Assembly (NCBI GenBank): GCA_009192285.1
Contig: WBVU01000003.1
Span: 2,511,973-2,575,972 of the forward strand
Source: Morchella semilibera
Taxonomy: Eukaryota; Ascomycota; Pezizomycetes; Pezizales; Morchellaceae
DNA: 64,000 nucleotides
Direction of reading: 5' to 3'
The translations under genes were made by a program, and so were the position numbers. Positions 22,625 to 34,700 of this stretch are shown here, piece after piece. Every line of letters starts with the position of its first letter. Positions within the stretch are counted from its first letter, which is position 1. Below the pieces are notes generated by a model. It had not been told where the DNA came from and made no database searches. It saw only the letters and a program-made list of their open reading frames with translations.

Positions 22625-24772
22625 ATGTTTGGTCACAACCCGATTACTAGCCACGTATCCAAGCGACGGAGTTCATCCTTGTCGAGTATGTTCTTCTACT
22701 CTACCCCACCAGCTGGAAGTTCGAGCACCGGTAGTAAGTTGTTGAGAGTTTTGTAATGGTGGCAGTGCTGGTGAAAGGTGTCGAATGGAGGGAAAGGTTT
22801 TTTTTTTCGGAAAACCGAACTCGGTATATGGACTTGGTTGCTGATGCTCTAATGAAGGTGATGCAGGAAAAACATCAACTACCGAACCTATTGGAGAGGA
22901 GGAGGAAACGATTGTTGACGATGGAGAGAAAAACAGTACGCTTCCCAATGAAAACTCGAAGCTGGAACCCACCACCACCCCCCCCCCCCCAAACCTTGGT
23001 TCTAAAGGCTATGTTATGAAAACGAGGCTAAGAGTGCTTGTAACAGTGCTGTTGTCGATAATCTCGCAATTGAGGCCCGGAGCTGATCTGAGCCGCATTA
23101 CCCTGCCGACATTTATCCTTGAACCAAAGAGCATGCTGGAGAGAATCACAAAGTACGTGATTTTGGTGATTTGAGAGAACTTAGGCTCTCATATGTTTTC
23201 CTGTGTGACTTTGCTGATGGAGTCGTGATAAATTGTAGCTTCATGCAACACCCAGAGACTTTGTTACCTATGACAGCTGTTGATGACCCAACTCAACGGT
23301 TCATATCGGTTGTAAAATTTTATCTGAGTGGTTGGCATATAAAGCCTCCGTGAGTACCTGTTTCCTGGAACTTGTGGGTTTAATACTGACTGCCTCATAG
23401 CGGCGTTAAGAAACCTTTGAACCCAATTCTTGGCGAATACTTTACCTGCCATTGGGATTTTAATGAGACCCCCGGAACCCAGGCATTCTACATCTCCGAG
23501 CAGACTTCTCATCACCCTCCAAAGTCGTCTTACTTTTATATGGCCCCCCACCATGGTATCAGGATAGATGGGACTCTGAAGCCTCAATCTCGATTCCTAG
23601 GAAACTCGGCAGCGTCTATGATGAATACCTCAGTTGTTGTTCTCCGACTGCTCAACCGAGGGGCTGCCGCGGGAAAACCTGATGGCGGGGAAAAATATAT
23701 CTTGACCCAACCAAACATGTACGTCCGTGGGATTCTATTTGGGAAAATGAAGTACGAGCTAGGCGATCATTCGTATATCAAGTGTCCGGAGTTAGACTTA
23801 ATGGCGGATATCGATTTTAAAGTTAAGGGATTTTTCACTGGAGCTTACAATGCTATTGGTGGGCAAATCAAGAGGGAGAGTACTGGCGAGGTTTTATACG
23901 AGATCACTGGTAGCTGGAGTGGGGAAATGTTCATTAAGGATTGCTTGGTATGTTTTCGTGGGCAGTTTACCGGAACTGAGAAGCTTACGATCGTGGTTAG
24001 ACTGGCAAGAAAGATTTGCTCTTTGATGCCACTAATGCAGCACCTACGCCACCTATTGTTAGACCGCTGTCGGAGCAGGATGAGCGTGAATCTCAGAAAC
24101 TTTGGGGGCCTGTTACTACTGCATTGAAGTCGAAGGATCAAGAAGGCGCTACCGATGCCAAGTTTAAAATTGAGGATAGGCAAAGAGAGGAAGCTAGGTT
24201 GAGGGAAGCTGACGGTGTAGAATGGAAGCCAAGATTCTTCCGTGTTGTTGACCCCTCAAGAGGAGAGGACGAGCAGCTTGATTGGATCATCTCAACCAAT
24301 ATGTAAGTTTCCGGTTAAGGTTTTTAAAAGGAGCGATCACCAGCAGATATTAACCTAAAGTAGTGACGGTGCAACTCCGGAGGAACAGATCAAACAAATA
24401 TTGAACATTGCACCAATAATTAAAGGAGCAAGGAGGGCTAGTAAATTTGATATCCCACCCCACCACCCCCACGCAGAAACTGTCCCTGAGGGGACTCAAA
24501 ATGGTAACATCACCAACACAAGCTTAGACCCGGAAACTGGATTAATGGACTTTGGAAAAGCTGATAACATTGGATCTGGTCCGATACCAACAAACAGGGG
24601 TGTAACAACTGCCGCAGGACATTCAACTAGACCAGAGGCGAGACAGGAAGTGCGGCATTCTAGATCGGTGTCCAGTGCGAGCGCTCTGAGCGCCCGCTCT
24701 GCGGGCTCGGTCAGAGGCGGAGAGGTTAGGTACGAGGGCAAAGACGAATTCGTGGATAGGGAGGAGGGGTAA
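22625..24772 (+). CDS. osh6: Osh6/Osh7-type oxysterol-binding-protein-related lipid exchanger
   Basis: Osh6/Osh7 exchange phosphatidylserine for PI4P at ER-plasma membrane contacts. Six exons join in phase (22625-22730, 22867-23152, 23239-23349, 23401-23947, 24001-24302, 24364-24772), giving about 586 residues. After a low-complexity, acidic N-terminus come LRPGADLSRITLPTFILEP and MLERITNFMQHPE, then VKFYLSGWHI, KKPLNPILGEYF, the family fingerprint EQTSHHPP, SRFLGNSAASMMN, TQPNMYVRGILFGKM and SEQDERESQKLW. These blocks match the Osh6/7 subgroup better than Kes1/Osh4, because of the LPTFILEPKSMLERIT segment. There is no PH domain or ankyrin repeat. The Ser/Arg-rich C-terminal tail is longer than in yeast. 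The N-terminal ATG is the least certain point. Confidence 0.92.
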
Positions 24773-27293
24773 GAGTAGATTTCTTTGTTTTTGCGGTTGC
24801 ATTCGATTGCAAGAATGACGGCATTTGGGGGCAAAATTCAACATGGATGTGGGAATATCGGCGTCAATGATTAATTTACGATTCAACGAGTAAAAATCAA
24901 TACATCTATATAACTTTTTAAAAACACGCTACTCTACACTTCAATTTTGTCCAGCTGTTCTTGTCATTTTTGGCTTCTTCATGTGTGCGGTATTAAGATG
25001 CGTTAAGTAATAGATTTTTAATGATGTCTTGTTCTCTATACGGCGTGGTACTTTGTTCGTCACGGGCTGTCACTCGGCGATTAAACTGGTGCAGGCAAAG
25101 TACATCTTGGACCAATGTCACAAAACCAGCCAACAGTTGCGTGTTTGAAGTATTATTGGTTCAGACCTTTGGTCCGTTAACTACTGTACTCTTTCATCGG
25201 GAACGAGTAATAACACACTCCACTTTAGTGCTCCTGGATAGCATCATGTACGGTTACCTGCAGAGGGTTGGGTAAATTGCGCAGACTTCATACCGGGTCT
25301 GCGGTTGTTCGTTTCCCGGTGTAGGTTTGGTTAATCAACTTACTGCGCTAAGTATAGTGTAGCCGGAGAACCCGAGCCAAACAACCAAGTAGTATTGAAA
25401 GCACCGACGGGACCAACAAGGCGCTTAAGCTAATAATAATAGTTATTATAATATAAGCTAGAGAGCGCAAAACCGTCAAGTATTCGGAATATCTAGACTC
25501 GATTGTTTTACCACTTACGGGGTCAGCACCTACATCATACATACATGTACCTACACATGCAGGTAGACCCTAGCTTGGCAGCTCTTCAACCCCTGGAAGG
25601 AATGCCTGCCCCTTTCAAGTTCAAGGCCGGGTGGTGGTGGCTCATCCCAGCCATTTTGGGTGGTCTTAATTGAGGTGGCGCAGCAGGTCAGGTCTGAAGT
25701 CCTTTGTCTTCGACTTTCCCTTTTCTCATTTCTGCAGTTGGGACAGAGACAGTATATTGGGGAAGATCTGACCTTGAAGACGATAGAGGAGAACTAGGAT
25801 ATTGGCTAACTGCATTTATGTAAAGTACATGTACTTAAGTACATGACTTAGAGTAGATCTATAAGTTACTGTACATGTATGTACACACGTCCTCCACAAC
25901 AAGCCGAGAAAGAAAGTAGGCGGCGTGTGTACTCTGCATAAGTTACGTTACTCACGACCACCGGAGCAAGTGTTTTGTTTTTATTTTGCGTTAGTACCTG
26001 TGTTGCTTTTTTTTTTTTTTGGAGGGGCCGGGGGGGGAGATCTGCCATACAGTAGATGCTATTTGCTATTTGCTGTTTCTCCTTTCGTTATTATCATATA
26101 CCTATGGTCTGCTGGTCTGCTGGTCTGCTGTTGTTGTTATCTATAGCATTGGTCTTTTACCTTTCCTCGGACCCTTCTTCTTTCCTCTTCTTTCATAACA
26201 CGAACCTTGCTAGCACCTTTTGTAGTATTGTACCCGTAGTATAAACTGTACTGAGCAGCAGACGGGGGCCAGTTAGACGGGGTCACTTATACATGTATGT
26301 ACCTACAGTACCGTAGCTCTTTTGGATAGACGCTAGCTATTTCTGTTTTAACGCTGTTAACGAACCCTTCCACAACCTGGGGGACGGCTTTAGATCCGCT
26401 CTTGTTGCTTGCCTATTTTCCACTTTTCATATTCCCCTTTTCTACGGGCCGAGTGACATCTCTGTAATTAAATCTGGATTTTACATCCTGCACCGAACTT
26501 TACGTACCTGAGCGAGCGAGCGAGATTCGCTCATTCACTCACTCACGTACGCTCACTCATTCTTTACCGGCGAGCCAGCATCCGTCCGTTCGAGAGTCTC
26601 CTCTTCTTCTACTGCTGCTGCTACTAAGTACTCCTACGGAACAATACATACTGGCATACGTACGCCCAGTTCAGTGTGTGTCTCTGGCCCTGTCTCTCTC
26701 TCTCCCTCTCTCTCTCTCTCCCCCATCCTCTCTCTCTCTCTCGTTCACACATACACGCATACACGCACATACGCACTCTCTCAGCTAGTCAGTCAGTAAT
26801 CCCCCCCCCCCCTCCGATCATCTACCACCCCCCACCCCCTCAAATCCCCCCATCCCCCATCCCGTCACCCTTACACAACCTCTACAGGCTACCACAATAC
26901 CTACCATACACCTACATATATACCCATACCCCCCCACCCTATCGAATAGGCAAAGCCTATTTGAAATACTCTCGGAGATTAAGAGGTCCATACCACGCGA
27001 ACCTGGAAGGGGATAAGGGTTAAGGGGGCTTTGCCAGGACCGTGGACCTCTGCCTACATACGTACATCCAATACTACTACTACTGCTCACTACTGCCTGT
27101 CAGACGTGCTTCTGCTGCATTGCATTGATTATTGCAACTAGCAGTTACATCCCCATTCTTTAATCCTACTGACCACTCACACGTCCATCTACAGTCGAAT
27201 AACTGAAATCGAACGGAGGAATAACAAGATCTACTAGACAGAGCTTGGAATTCCCCCCTCTCTTCCCCCCAATTCTAGGACCGACTAAGAAGG
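24773..27293. other. intergenic region and long SPA2 leader
   Basis: About 2.5 kb with no recognised gene. TACATGTA occurs near 25543, 25826, 25871 and 26291. From 26520 the + strand shows simple repeats: GAGC/CTCA units near 26520-26560, a CT microsatellite at about 26692-26745, and C runs near 26803-26815. This pyrimidine-rich stretch is likely promoter and 5' leader of SPA2. Confidence 0.5.
26692..26745. repeat. CT microsatellite
   Basis: Runs of CT dinucleotides interrupted by short C runs, on the + strand, within the SPA2 upstream region. Confidence 0.75.
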
Positions 27294-30200
27294 ATGTCGA
27301 CTAGCAACGTTAGCGTCCCTCGTACTGCACTCTCCCCCGTTTCCGTCGCCGGCAGTGACTGGTCGGGAATATCGAAATACCAGTCAGGAACCGATATTTA
27401 CGGCCCCGGGGGTGCCCCTCAGCGCAACAACTCAAGCAGCGGTATGCTTGGTGAAGGAAATGGAGGTAACGGCGGCGGCGGCGGCAATCCGCGTACAGTG
27501 TCACCGCCCGTATCGATAGCCCGCTCCTCAGACGGCGCAGGCCTATACGCTCAAAGTGAGACGTCGTCCCTTAAGGGGATTATTCAGGAGGAAGAGGTCG
27601 CAGTCCACCACTCGGCACTGAAAAAACTATTACAGCCCTACCTTGCACAGCAGCAGCTCAGCGGGCGCCCGAATAAGGCGCGTGATAAGCTGCTCCGGTT
27701 ATCCGTAATCCAGTTCCAGGAGCTGTCGACGGATGTCTACGATGAGCTGCAACGACGTGAAGCAAACGCGCTTCCGGGCGCAGCTGACAAGCCGCCACAT
27801 CTCCTTCCCAAGGACAAGTTCCACCCCAAACGGAACCAGGCACGACAGAAGCTCTCGACACTTGCAATGGAGCGCTTTCGGGATCTCGCAACAGATGTCT
27901 ACTACGAGCTTGAGCGACGATTCCCGCAGTTTGGAGACGGAAGTGGGAGCCCGACTGCCGCGATAATGAGCATGAACGGCCTTCCCCCGAATCGTGTTGG
28001 GAGTCCGGGCCCCGCGCGTTCCGGGAGTCCGGGGCCCGGAATGATGTCGTCGGGGCGGGTTGGGAGTCCCGGGCCGGGCCGTGTGGGATCACCTGGACCC
28101 CGGAATGGACCGCCGCCGGGTGGATACGCTGCGTATAATGGGGGCGGGGGCGGGCCGCCACGAATGGGGTCCCCGGGAATGCCGCCGAGGAATGGGCCAA
28201 TGTCGCCGCAAGGGGCGTTTGGGAGGCCGCTTCCTAAGACATACCAAGCCGGGAATCTTATCCCAAATAAGAGCACAATGGTGGAGGATGATGATGACGG
28301 GCTGGGCGACGACTCGGATCACGAGGGTGCTTTTGGGCTCGAGGATCGGAGGTCGAATGGCATGAGGAATGGGGTGAAGAGGGATAGTAATAGGAGTATG
28401 AGTAGTTTAAGGAATGGAGTTGGGGCCGGGAGTGAGGTGCGATTTAATTTAATTTCTTTACCCCTTTTATTCTACCGGCTGGCTGTGGATTGGAGGGAAA
28501 TTGTGGCTAATTGTGAGGTGTAGAGGGCCGTTTCTGAATACAAGAGTAAAATTGACACCCTCCAGGACAAAGTATCAGTGCTCGAGGGCAGGCTAGATGA
28601 CAAGAACCGCGAAATCGCACAGTTAAAGAATGGCGAGAAGCGGAGAGAAAGCGTATGCGCCCCTCCCAACCTTTATTAGGGCTCATTGACTAATTAGATG
28701 TAATTACACAGAACCTGAATGTCGAACTTGAGGGAAAACTGGCAGAGGCACAGAACCTCAACAAAAGCCTACAGGAGGAAATTGCACGGCTTAAAGGGGA
28801 GGCTGGTAGCGGAGGGGGGCAGGTGGAGATAAAAAGTATAATGATTTGGTGCAGGAGCACGAGCAGTTGAAAGCAGAATTACGGGAACAGGAAGAGGTAA
28901 GACCGCCGGCTTTGAGTTGTATAAGCTTGACTGATAATGGGCGAATAGGTGACGGAGGAAGTCCGCCGCGAGGCGATGGAGTTCCTGAACCAGATGAAAT
29001 CTATCTCTGAGCGCGCCGACAACTTTTACGAAAAGGAAGAGCAGATGCACGCGGACTGCCAGAAACTACAGGAGGAGGTCAAAGAATGGAAGGCCCGCTA
29101 CGCTCGCACTAAAGCGACACTTCGAAACCTACGTACATCATCAATCGGCCTTGCTGTCCCGCCCCCGACCAATATGACTACTGGATTCTCGGACCCCAAT
29201 GGACTGGTGAAGGATGTCCACATTACCAAGTTCCAGATCGCGATAGATGAACTTTTGCGTATTGCCCGAGGCCCTAATTGCTCGCAGACCCTCGACTTTG
29301 TAAAGAGCGTTGTAGTGGCTACTAGAGCTATCATGGAGAATGTAGAAGATTCTCCCAACGACGATCGCGGTAAACTGAAGGCGAGGGTATCGGCCACAGC
29401 GAATAACTTGACAACAGCAGCAAAGAATCACGCGCTCAGTCAGGGACTGTCACCAGTGTCTTTGGTGGATGCGGCTGCATCACATCTGTGTGCAAGCGTT
29501 GTAGAGCTGGTCAAGGTCGTGAAGGTTAGGACCTCAGTGGGAGGTGAACTAGATGGTGAGGACGATGGTGAGGACGAAATCAGGTCCCCGGATTCGCCAA
29601 ACATGAATGGCAATGGACACATGTTTGGAGGCAAGCTGCATCCCGAGGACGGGAACCAGCACCAGCAACAGCACCAGCAGCAACCAGTACAGAATGGAAT
29701 TGTAAATGGAAACGCCCCCCCACAGCAGCAGCAACAGCCATCATCATCACCACCCCCACCCCCACAAATCCAGCAACAAAACCGTCTCAGCGGCGAAAGC
29801 GTCTACAGCCCCATCGCCTCCCCTCGCTCCTCCCACAACGGCGACGAAGGCCTGCAATTCCCTCCACAAGACGCCAAAGGGCGCAACGGCTCTGTCGGCG
29901 GCCGCGGCGGTGGCGCCTGGGGTGACATCGCACCCTCTCTCGCGGGGGTTGGCAGCCCCCCACGTCAACCCCCTCTACACGGGCTGCGCGTGCCCGACAA
30001 TAGCAACGTCGAAGAGCTCCGGGTGAGTCTGACCCTATTCCCACTCCCACCCCAATCCCAGCCCCAACGCACGCTGACCAAGCACCCCTCACCACTACAG
30101 GTCTCGCTCGAAACACAAACCGAGGGCATCGTCGAGAACATCCAGCACCTGCTGTCATCGATCCGCGCCGGCGACGACATGGACACGCTGCGCGGCCACG

Positions 30201-30514
30201 TCGCGCAGACCGCGGGCGCGGTAGATAAAGTTGTCAAGAACACGGAAGACGCCATGGAGATGGATGGCAACGAGAAGCTGCGCGAGAGGGGCGATTGGAT
30301 CGTATCCAATTTGGCTAGGTGTGCGGGTAAGATGAGGACGGCGGTGAATGAGGAAGCGCCTGTGGACGGGCCCGCAGATAAGGAATTTAGAGGTGGATTG
30401 GCCGCACTCGCGTTTGACTTGGCGAGAGAAACGAAGGATTTGGTGAAGACGGTGGAGGAGATCAGTGATGAGTCGAGGAGGCCTGGGGGTATCAGTGTGG
30501 ATGACCTTAGGTAA
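27294..30514 (+). CDS. spa2: polarisome scaffold Spa2
   Basis: Spa2 is the polarisome scaffold at hyphal tips and bud sites, binding formin, Bud6, Pea2 and MAPK modules. Five exons: 27294-28436, 28524-28652, 28712-28896, 28949-30022 and 30101-30514, about 981 residues. The diagnostic part is the pair of GIT/Spa2-homology repeats near residues 127-155 ([20 protein letters not shown]) and 182-210 ([20 protein letters not shown]). A long Gly/Pro/Ser/Arg repeat (VGSPGPGR type) and an acidic patch follow, then a coiled coil ([20 protein letters not shown] and [17 protein letters not shown]) and a C-terminal helical domain. One G is missing from the G run at 28814-28819; adding it restores [17 protein letters not shown] and makes the exon length divisible by three. 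The 78-nt intron 30023-30100 has no in-frame stop, so an unspliced reading is possible. Confidence 0.93.
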
Positions 30515-31768
30515 TGTGCTCTAGAGAGGAGCGATGAAAGAACTTTTTATTAAATATTTTTTATCCTTTTACTGTATTTTTTTTTCAGCTAAAGTTTTTA
30601 TACCTTTTTTCACTGGTTCGTTGGTTGGAGGGGGGGATGGGGAGGGGGGGGGGGGTGGGTAATGAGTTGGAGCAACATATTTATACTAAAACTAACCCAG
30701 GAAAACATCACCTGGCTTCATACTTCGTCCTGATGTAGTGTTTTATATGCATTCCTGATTATGGGATAGAGTTTTTTCCCTCTATCCTTATACCACTTTT
30801 TCCCTCCCCTGCCCCTGAGGATGGTGATGAGGGGGTAGGGCATGTATAATAGAGTTGACAGTTTTTGAATGATACCTGTGCAATGTTAATGTCATCTTTG
30901 GCGCCTGTTTGTTGAGCGAGTGATAGGTGATGATGCGTTTGTTGTCGCTGCTGCTCTGGAACACGGAGTGCTGGTTTGTACATTGGAGGGTATTGATATA
31001 TAGTACGGTTTGATATCTATTGTAAGAAGGGATGCTGATGGCGGCGGCGGCGGTGCTGGCCGACTGCACGAGCCTGGTTACTTTAGTATGTACTTTACTT
31101 GTATGCATTACCTTCAAGGTTGAGCATGGAGCATTAAAAACTAACCCTTTATATAGGAGGATATATAGACCAAATTGGAGAACAGAGCTGTGACAGGCTG
31201 GTTTGTATCCTCCTGCAGCTGCATTGCATTGAACAGTCAGGGGACGGGGTTTTGTTCTCCACCGGGTATGGTATTCGGATCTCAACAAATTCCTTGCTTG
31301 GTTTTGATTTACTGCCCAGTCATAATTACATGTAGTCTATATACATGTACTTGAGTAGGCCCCGAGCTTGAGGGTTACAGTTATGGTTAATCTATATATC
31401 GCTCTCGATCGACCAATTAGTGTACAAGGAAATTGGTTGGAAAGGCCGTTCTCCAGTATAGTAGATATAATAAGAATTTGTATCGCTGATCGATCGTTCA
31501 GCGCCCCCGTGCATGATTAATCGATTTTTAACAACAAAGACAAATTAAAGATTCGCAGAGTGATAGGTGGTGATGGCCAAAAAGGTCCTCCTGCATGCTC
31601 TTATCGCATCGCACTAAGGTCTAGGGTTTCGATAACATACATACAGCCCCACATGAAATCTTGGCAAGAATTTTTTGATATTTTCGCCAGCCCGTAATCC
31701 CTCTTGTAAGAACGCACACTTCTGTCGACGCCACTCTTTTCCACGACGACGACAACGAACGTGAGAAT
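30515..31768. other. intergenic between SPA2 and the RNase gene
   Basis: About 1.25 kb. G runs occur near 30630-30657. TACATGTA occurs near 31327 and 31343. Frames on the minus strand (30759-31288) are without recognisable content. No gene is called. Confidence 0.45.
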
Positions 31769-34700
31769 ATGCTGCTCCCTCAGATTCTCCGGTCACGGAC
31801 GCAAATCGTACTCCCTCTACTCCAGCGCTCAATTCGTCTCCGAACACAGACTGCAGCGGTATCATCCCATCTACGATGCTTTGCCACTGTCCCAGAGGAA
31901 TTGGAGGCAGGGGAGGCTTCTAATACTATCAACACTTCTGCACCTTCTCCTCCGCTAGTGGACGAGGCCTCCAGTCCTATTCTTCCACCACAACCTCCTC
32001 CTTCGTTAACTGAGGGGGGGGAGGCGGCAGCGGAGAGTTCTGCTGCTTCTACCGCCCAGGCAGAGACCCAGGCAACAACATCGGGGGTGCCTCTTAGGAA
32101 AACATATGCTTGGCCAAGGGCACGCCGGGTGAGGAGCTTGGCTCTCGACACAGATTCAATGAAACGTACAGCCCTCGAAATCTGCCGATCGGAAAAAGAC
32201 ATTAGCTACCGCAACATTACTCTCGAACGGCTCCTGGAGATCTGCCGCGACCCAAGCGTAATGCCACCACCACAACTCATTATCAAGAAACTCACGATGA
32301 ATCTGGGAATTCGGGGTGGTTTGAAGGAAACCATATATAACATCCGATACCCACATTTTGCAGCTGAACGACAATGGGTGGAGGAAAGTTCAAATCCCGG
32401 GTCAAAGGTATCGCCGATTATGGCTATGCTGGGGGTCAGAGATGTGGAGAGCGACAAATCTAGATACATTGTTGTCAACCAACACGTGTCGGGTCTCGGG
32501 ATCGGGGTCGAAAAGCCAGATGCTGAGATGCTAGCAAGTCCAGTAGCGAGCTTCTTTCCACGACGCATTGAAGAGAACATGAAGGCCCTCCAGAAAGCGA
32601 GGGGAGCAACTCATGTCTTAGTGGAAGTATTGGGTGGACAAATCATCCCCTACCCCTGGACTACTGCGCCCAACATTGTTTATAATCAGATCAAGACCCT
32701 CATCAACGTTCTTGACCAAGATCACATTACGGATCAGGAAGAGAGGCCAGTTTGGTCAGGAAGACTTTACAGATCAATGCTCACCCAAATAAAAAGATCT
32801 TCAGAGTATGCCGACTCCATATTGGGGACCCCTATCGAGGAGTCTGTATCCATCACTCAACCTAATGGGGAATCAAAAACTATGCCCCGTGACGAGGCTC
32901 TATTGGTTTACCTCGAAGAGTCTGCCGAGTCTCTGAGAAAGCTCCAAAGATTTCTTACTACAGCGTATCCTGGTATGGTTAAAGTAAATGTGAAGGATAT
33001 CACCCAGGGTGATGATGATTATCTTTCGTTTACGGAGTCAGCATTGCTAGAACGGAGGATATTAGTCAACCTGGAAGCACTCAAGGCGGTGGCGCCCAGG
33101 TTAAGTTCTTCAGTCTTTCTTGATACCTTTCTAGGCGGTAGAATGGTGCCCATGGACAACGCGCTGGAAGTGATTTTTCGACAGATCAGAACTACCGCCA
33201 ATGGCATCGAAAAACAGATCGGACTTATCTCCAAAAGAGAAATACCTCAGTTTACCAAAGAACCACCGCCAAGCCCAAGCGCAGGCAAGCCTTTTATAAG
33301 AAGATATGCCATACCCGAACCTGCTCCGCCCCTAGCCCCGGGAGGTAGCCGGGGATACTCAACCCTCTCCTTTCGAGCTCTTACGTTGGATAAATCTGGG
33401 GGTAAAGGTGGGAAGAATGCGTTCGGAAGGCCTGTCTACGGTGGTCCGCCGGTGAAGAGGGGGCCAGTAAAGGTGAGGGAAGGTTCCATAAGGCATAAGA
33501 TGCAATTGGTGGAGGAAAAGAGGCTTGAGTCTATGAAGGGACTTGGTTACACCCTTATGGCATCAAACCAGTTGGGTGGGAGCTCTGGGGCTGTTGCCGA
33601 CGTAATTGTTGATAAGGAAGGTGATGGGGGCATCAGTACATGGGAAGGAACTGGGGAATTCGGTGGGCTTAATGATGAGAGCGGATTGACACCATTGAAG
33701 AAGGGTGATTTGTGTGAACTTCGGTGAGAGCATAACCTTAATCCTGATGGTTGATTTTTGATTGGCTCAGAGGGGCCAAGAAGGGTTTAAGCATCAGATA
33801 CAAGAAATGGACTTTGATTCAACTATAATCTTTTAAGAGTCTACTTATGCAGCGCATGTGCACACTCTATCAGAAACCCATCTTGACTCCTGGGATATCT
33901 TCTTGGTTATCTAGGCCAACCAATTTCTTTCCGTTGCAGTATTATTAGCATTTAGCTAACATTTCCTTATGAAATAGTATGGGAGCTGGCCCCCAAATTG
34001 CGATATTTCTCCGCCCAAGTCCTCACGGCCAGCCCACCGCCGACTTCCTTCTTGAAACCGGTGAGAGGGCAATGCACAATGCCGCGCGAGTCGTCTTTTC
34101 TATCCCCTCCTTCATCAGCGAGGAAACGACGTCCGAGATTATCGCGGCCGTCGACCACATGCGCGGTAACTCGGATCTCCCGCCCGAACGACAAGGCGAG
34201 CTTGTCTTGCCACGCTCAATAATGACGGATATAAATAAGAGAATGAGGGACTTCTCTAAAAAGGCGAAGATGATCTATGCGAAGGAGAAGGGCAAATTTT
34301 TGACTCTATACGACAGGATGGCACTGCCTGACACAGACTCGGAATTAACGTTGTTTGAGGCCGCGGAGGAGATCTTTGGGGAAATGTATGGAAACGAGGA
34401 GCTATACACAACGCATTTGGCTCTTATGGAGGATGGTGTGAGGTATTTGACTGATAAGGGCGCCCACAGGGCAACTAGCACCTTCAGACTGAGGGGTAAG
34501 AAGGAGGTGGCGATGATCGAGTTTGTGACGGAGCAGGTTAGGCTGGGTACCGTTGTAGTGCCGGAACAGCATATTAAGAGGGCAAAGCCAAAAAAGTTGA
34601 AGCAGGAGGTTCCACTACTTGAGAGCTTTGCCAGGAAGGCAAGAGTTCTGATTGATATGAGCAGGAAGAACGCAGAACAAGATCTTGGGGGCCAAAAGAC

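Noticed and set aside
22970-22992. Frame break at the 13-C run of the OSH6-like gene
   Set aside because: Counting the run shows the acidic exon continues in frame as TTTPPPPNLGSKGYV, so no break exists.
27658-28276. Long minus-strand frames opposite SPA2
   Set aside because: They are shadows of the GC-rich, Pro/Gly/Arg-coding SPA2 exon with no family features.
28820-28852. A 32-nt intron (GTGGAG..TGCAG) in SPA2 instead of a missing G
   Set aside because: It would restore the frame but is shorter than any other intron here, lacks a branch site and would remove good coiled-coil text (KKYNDLVQ).
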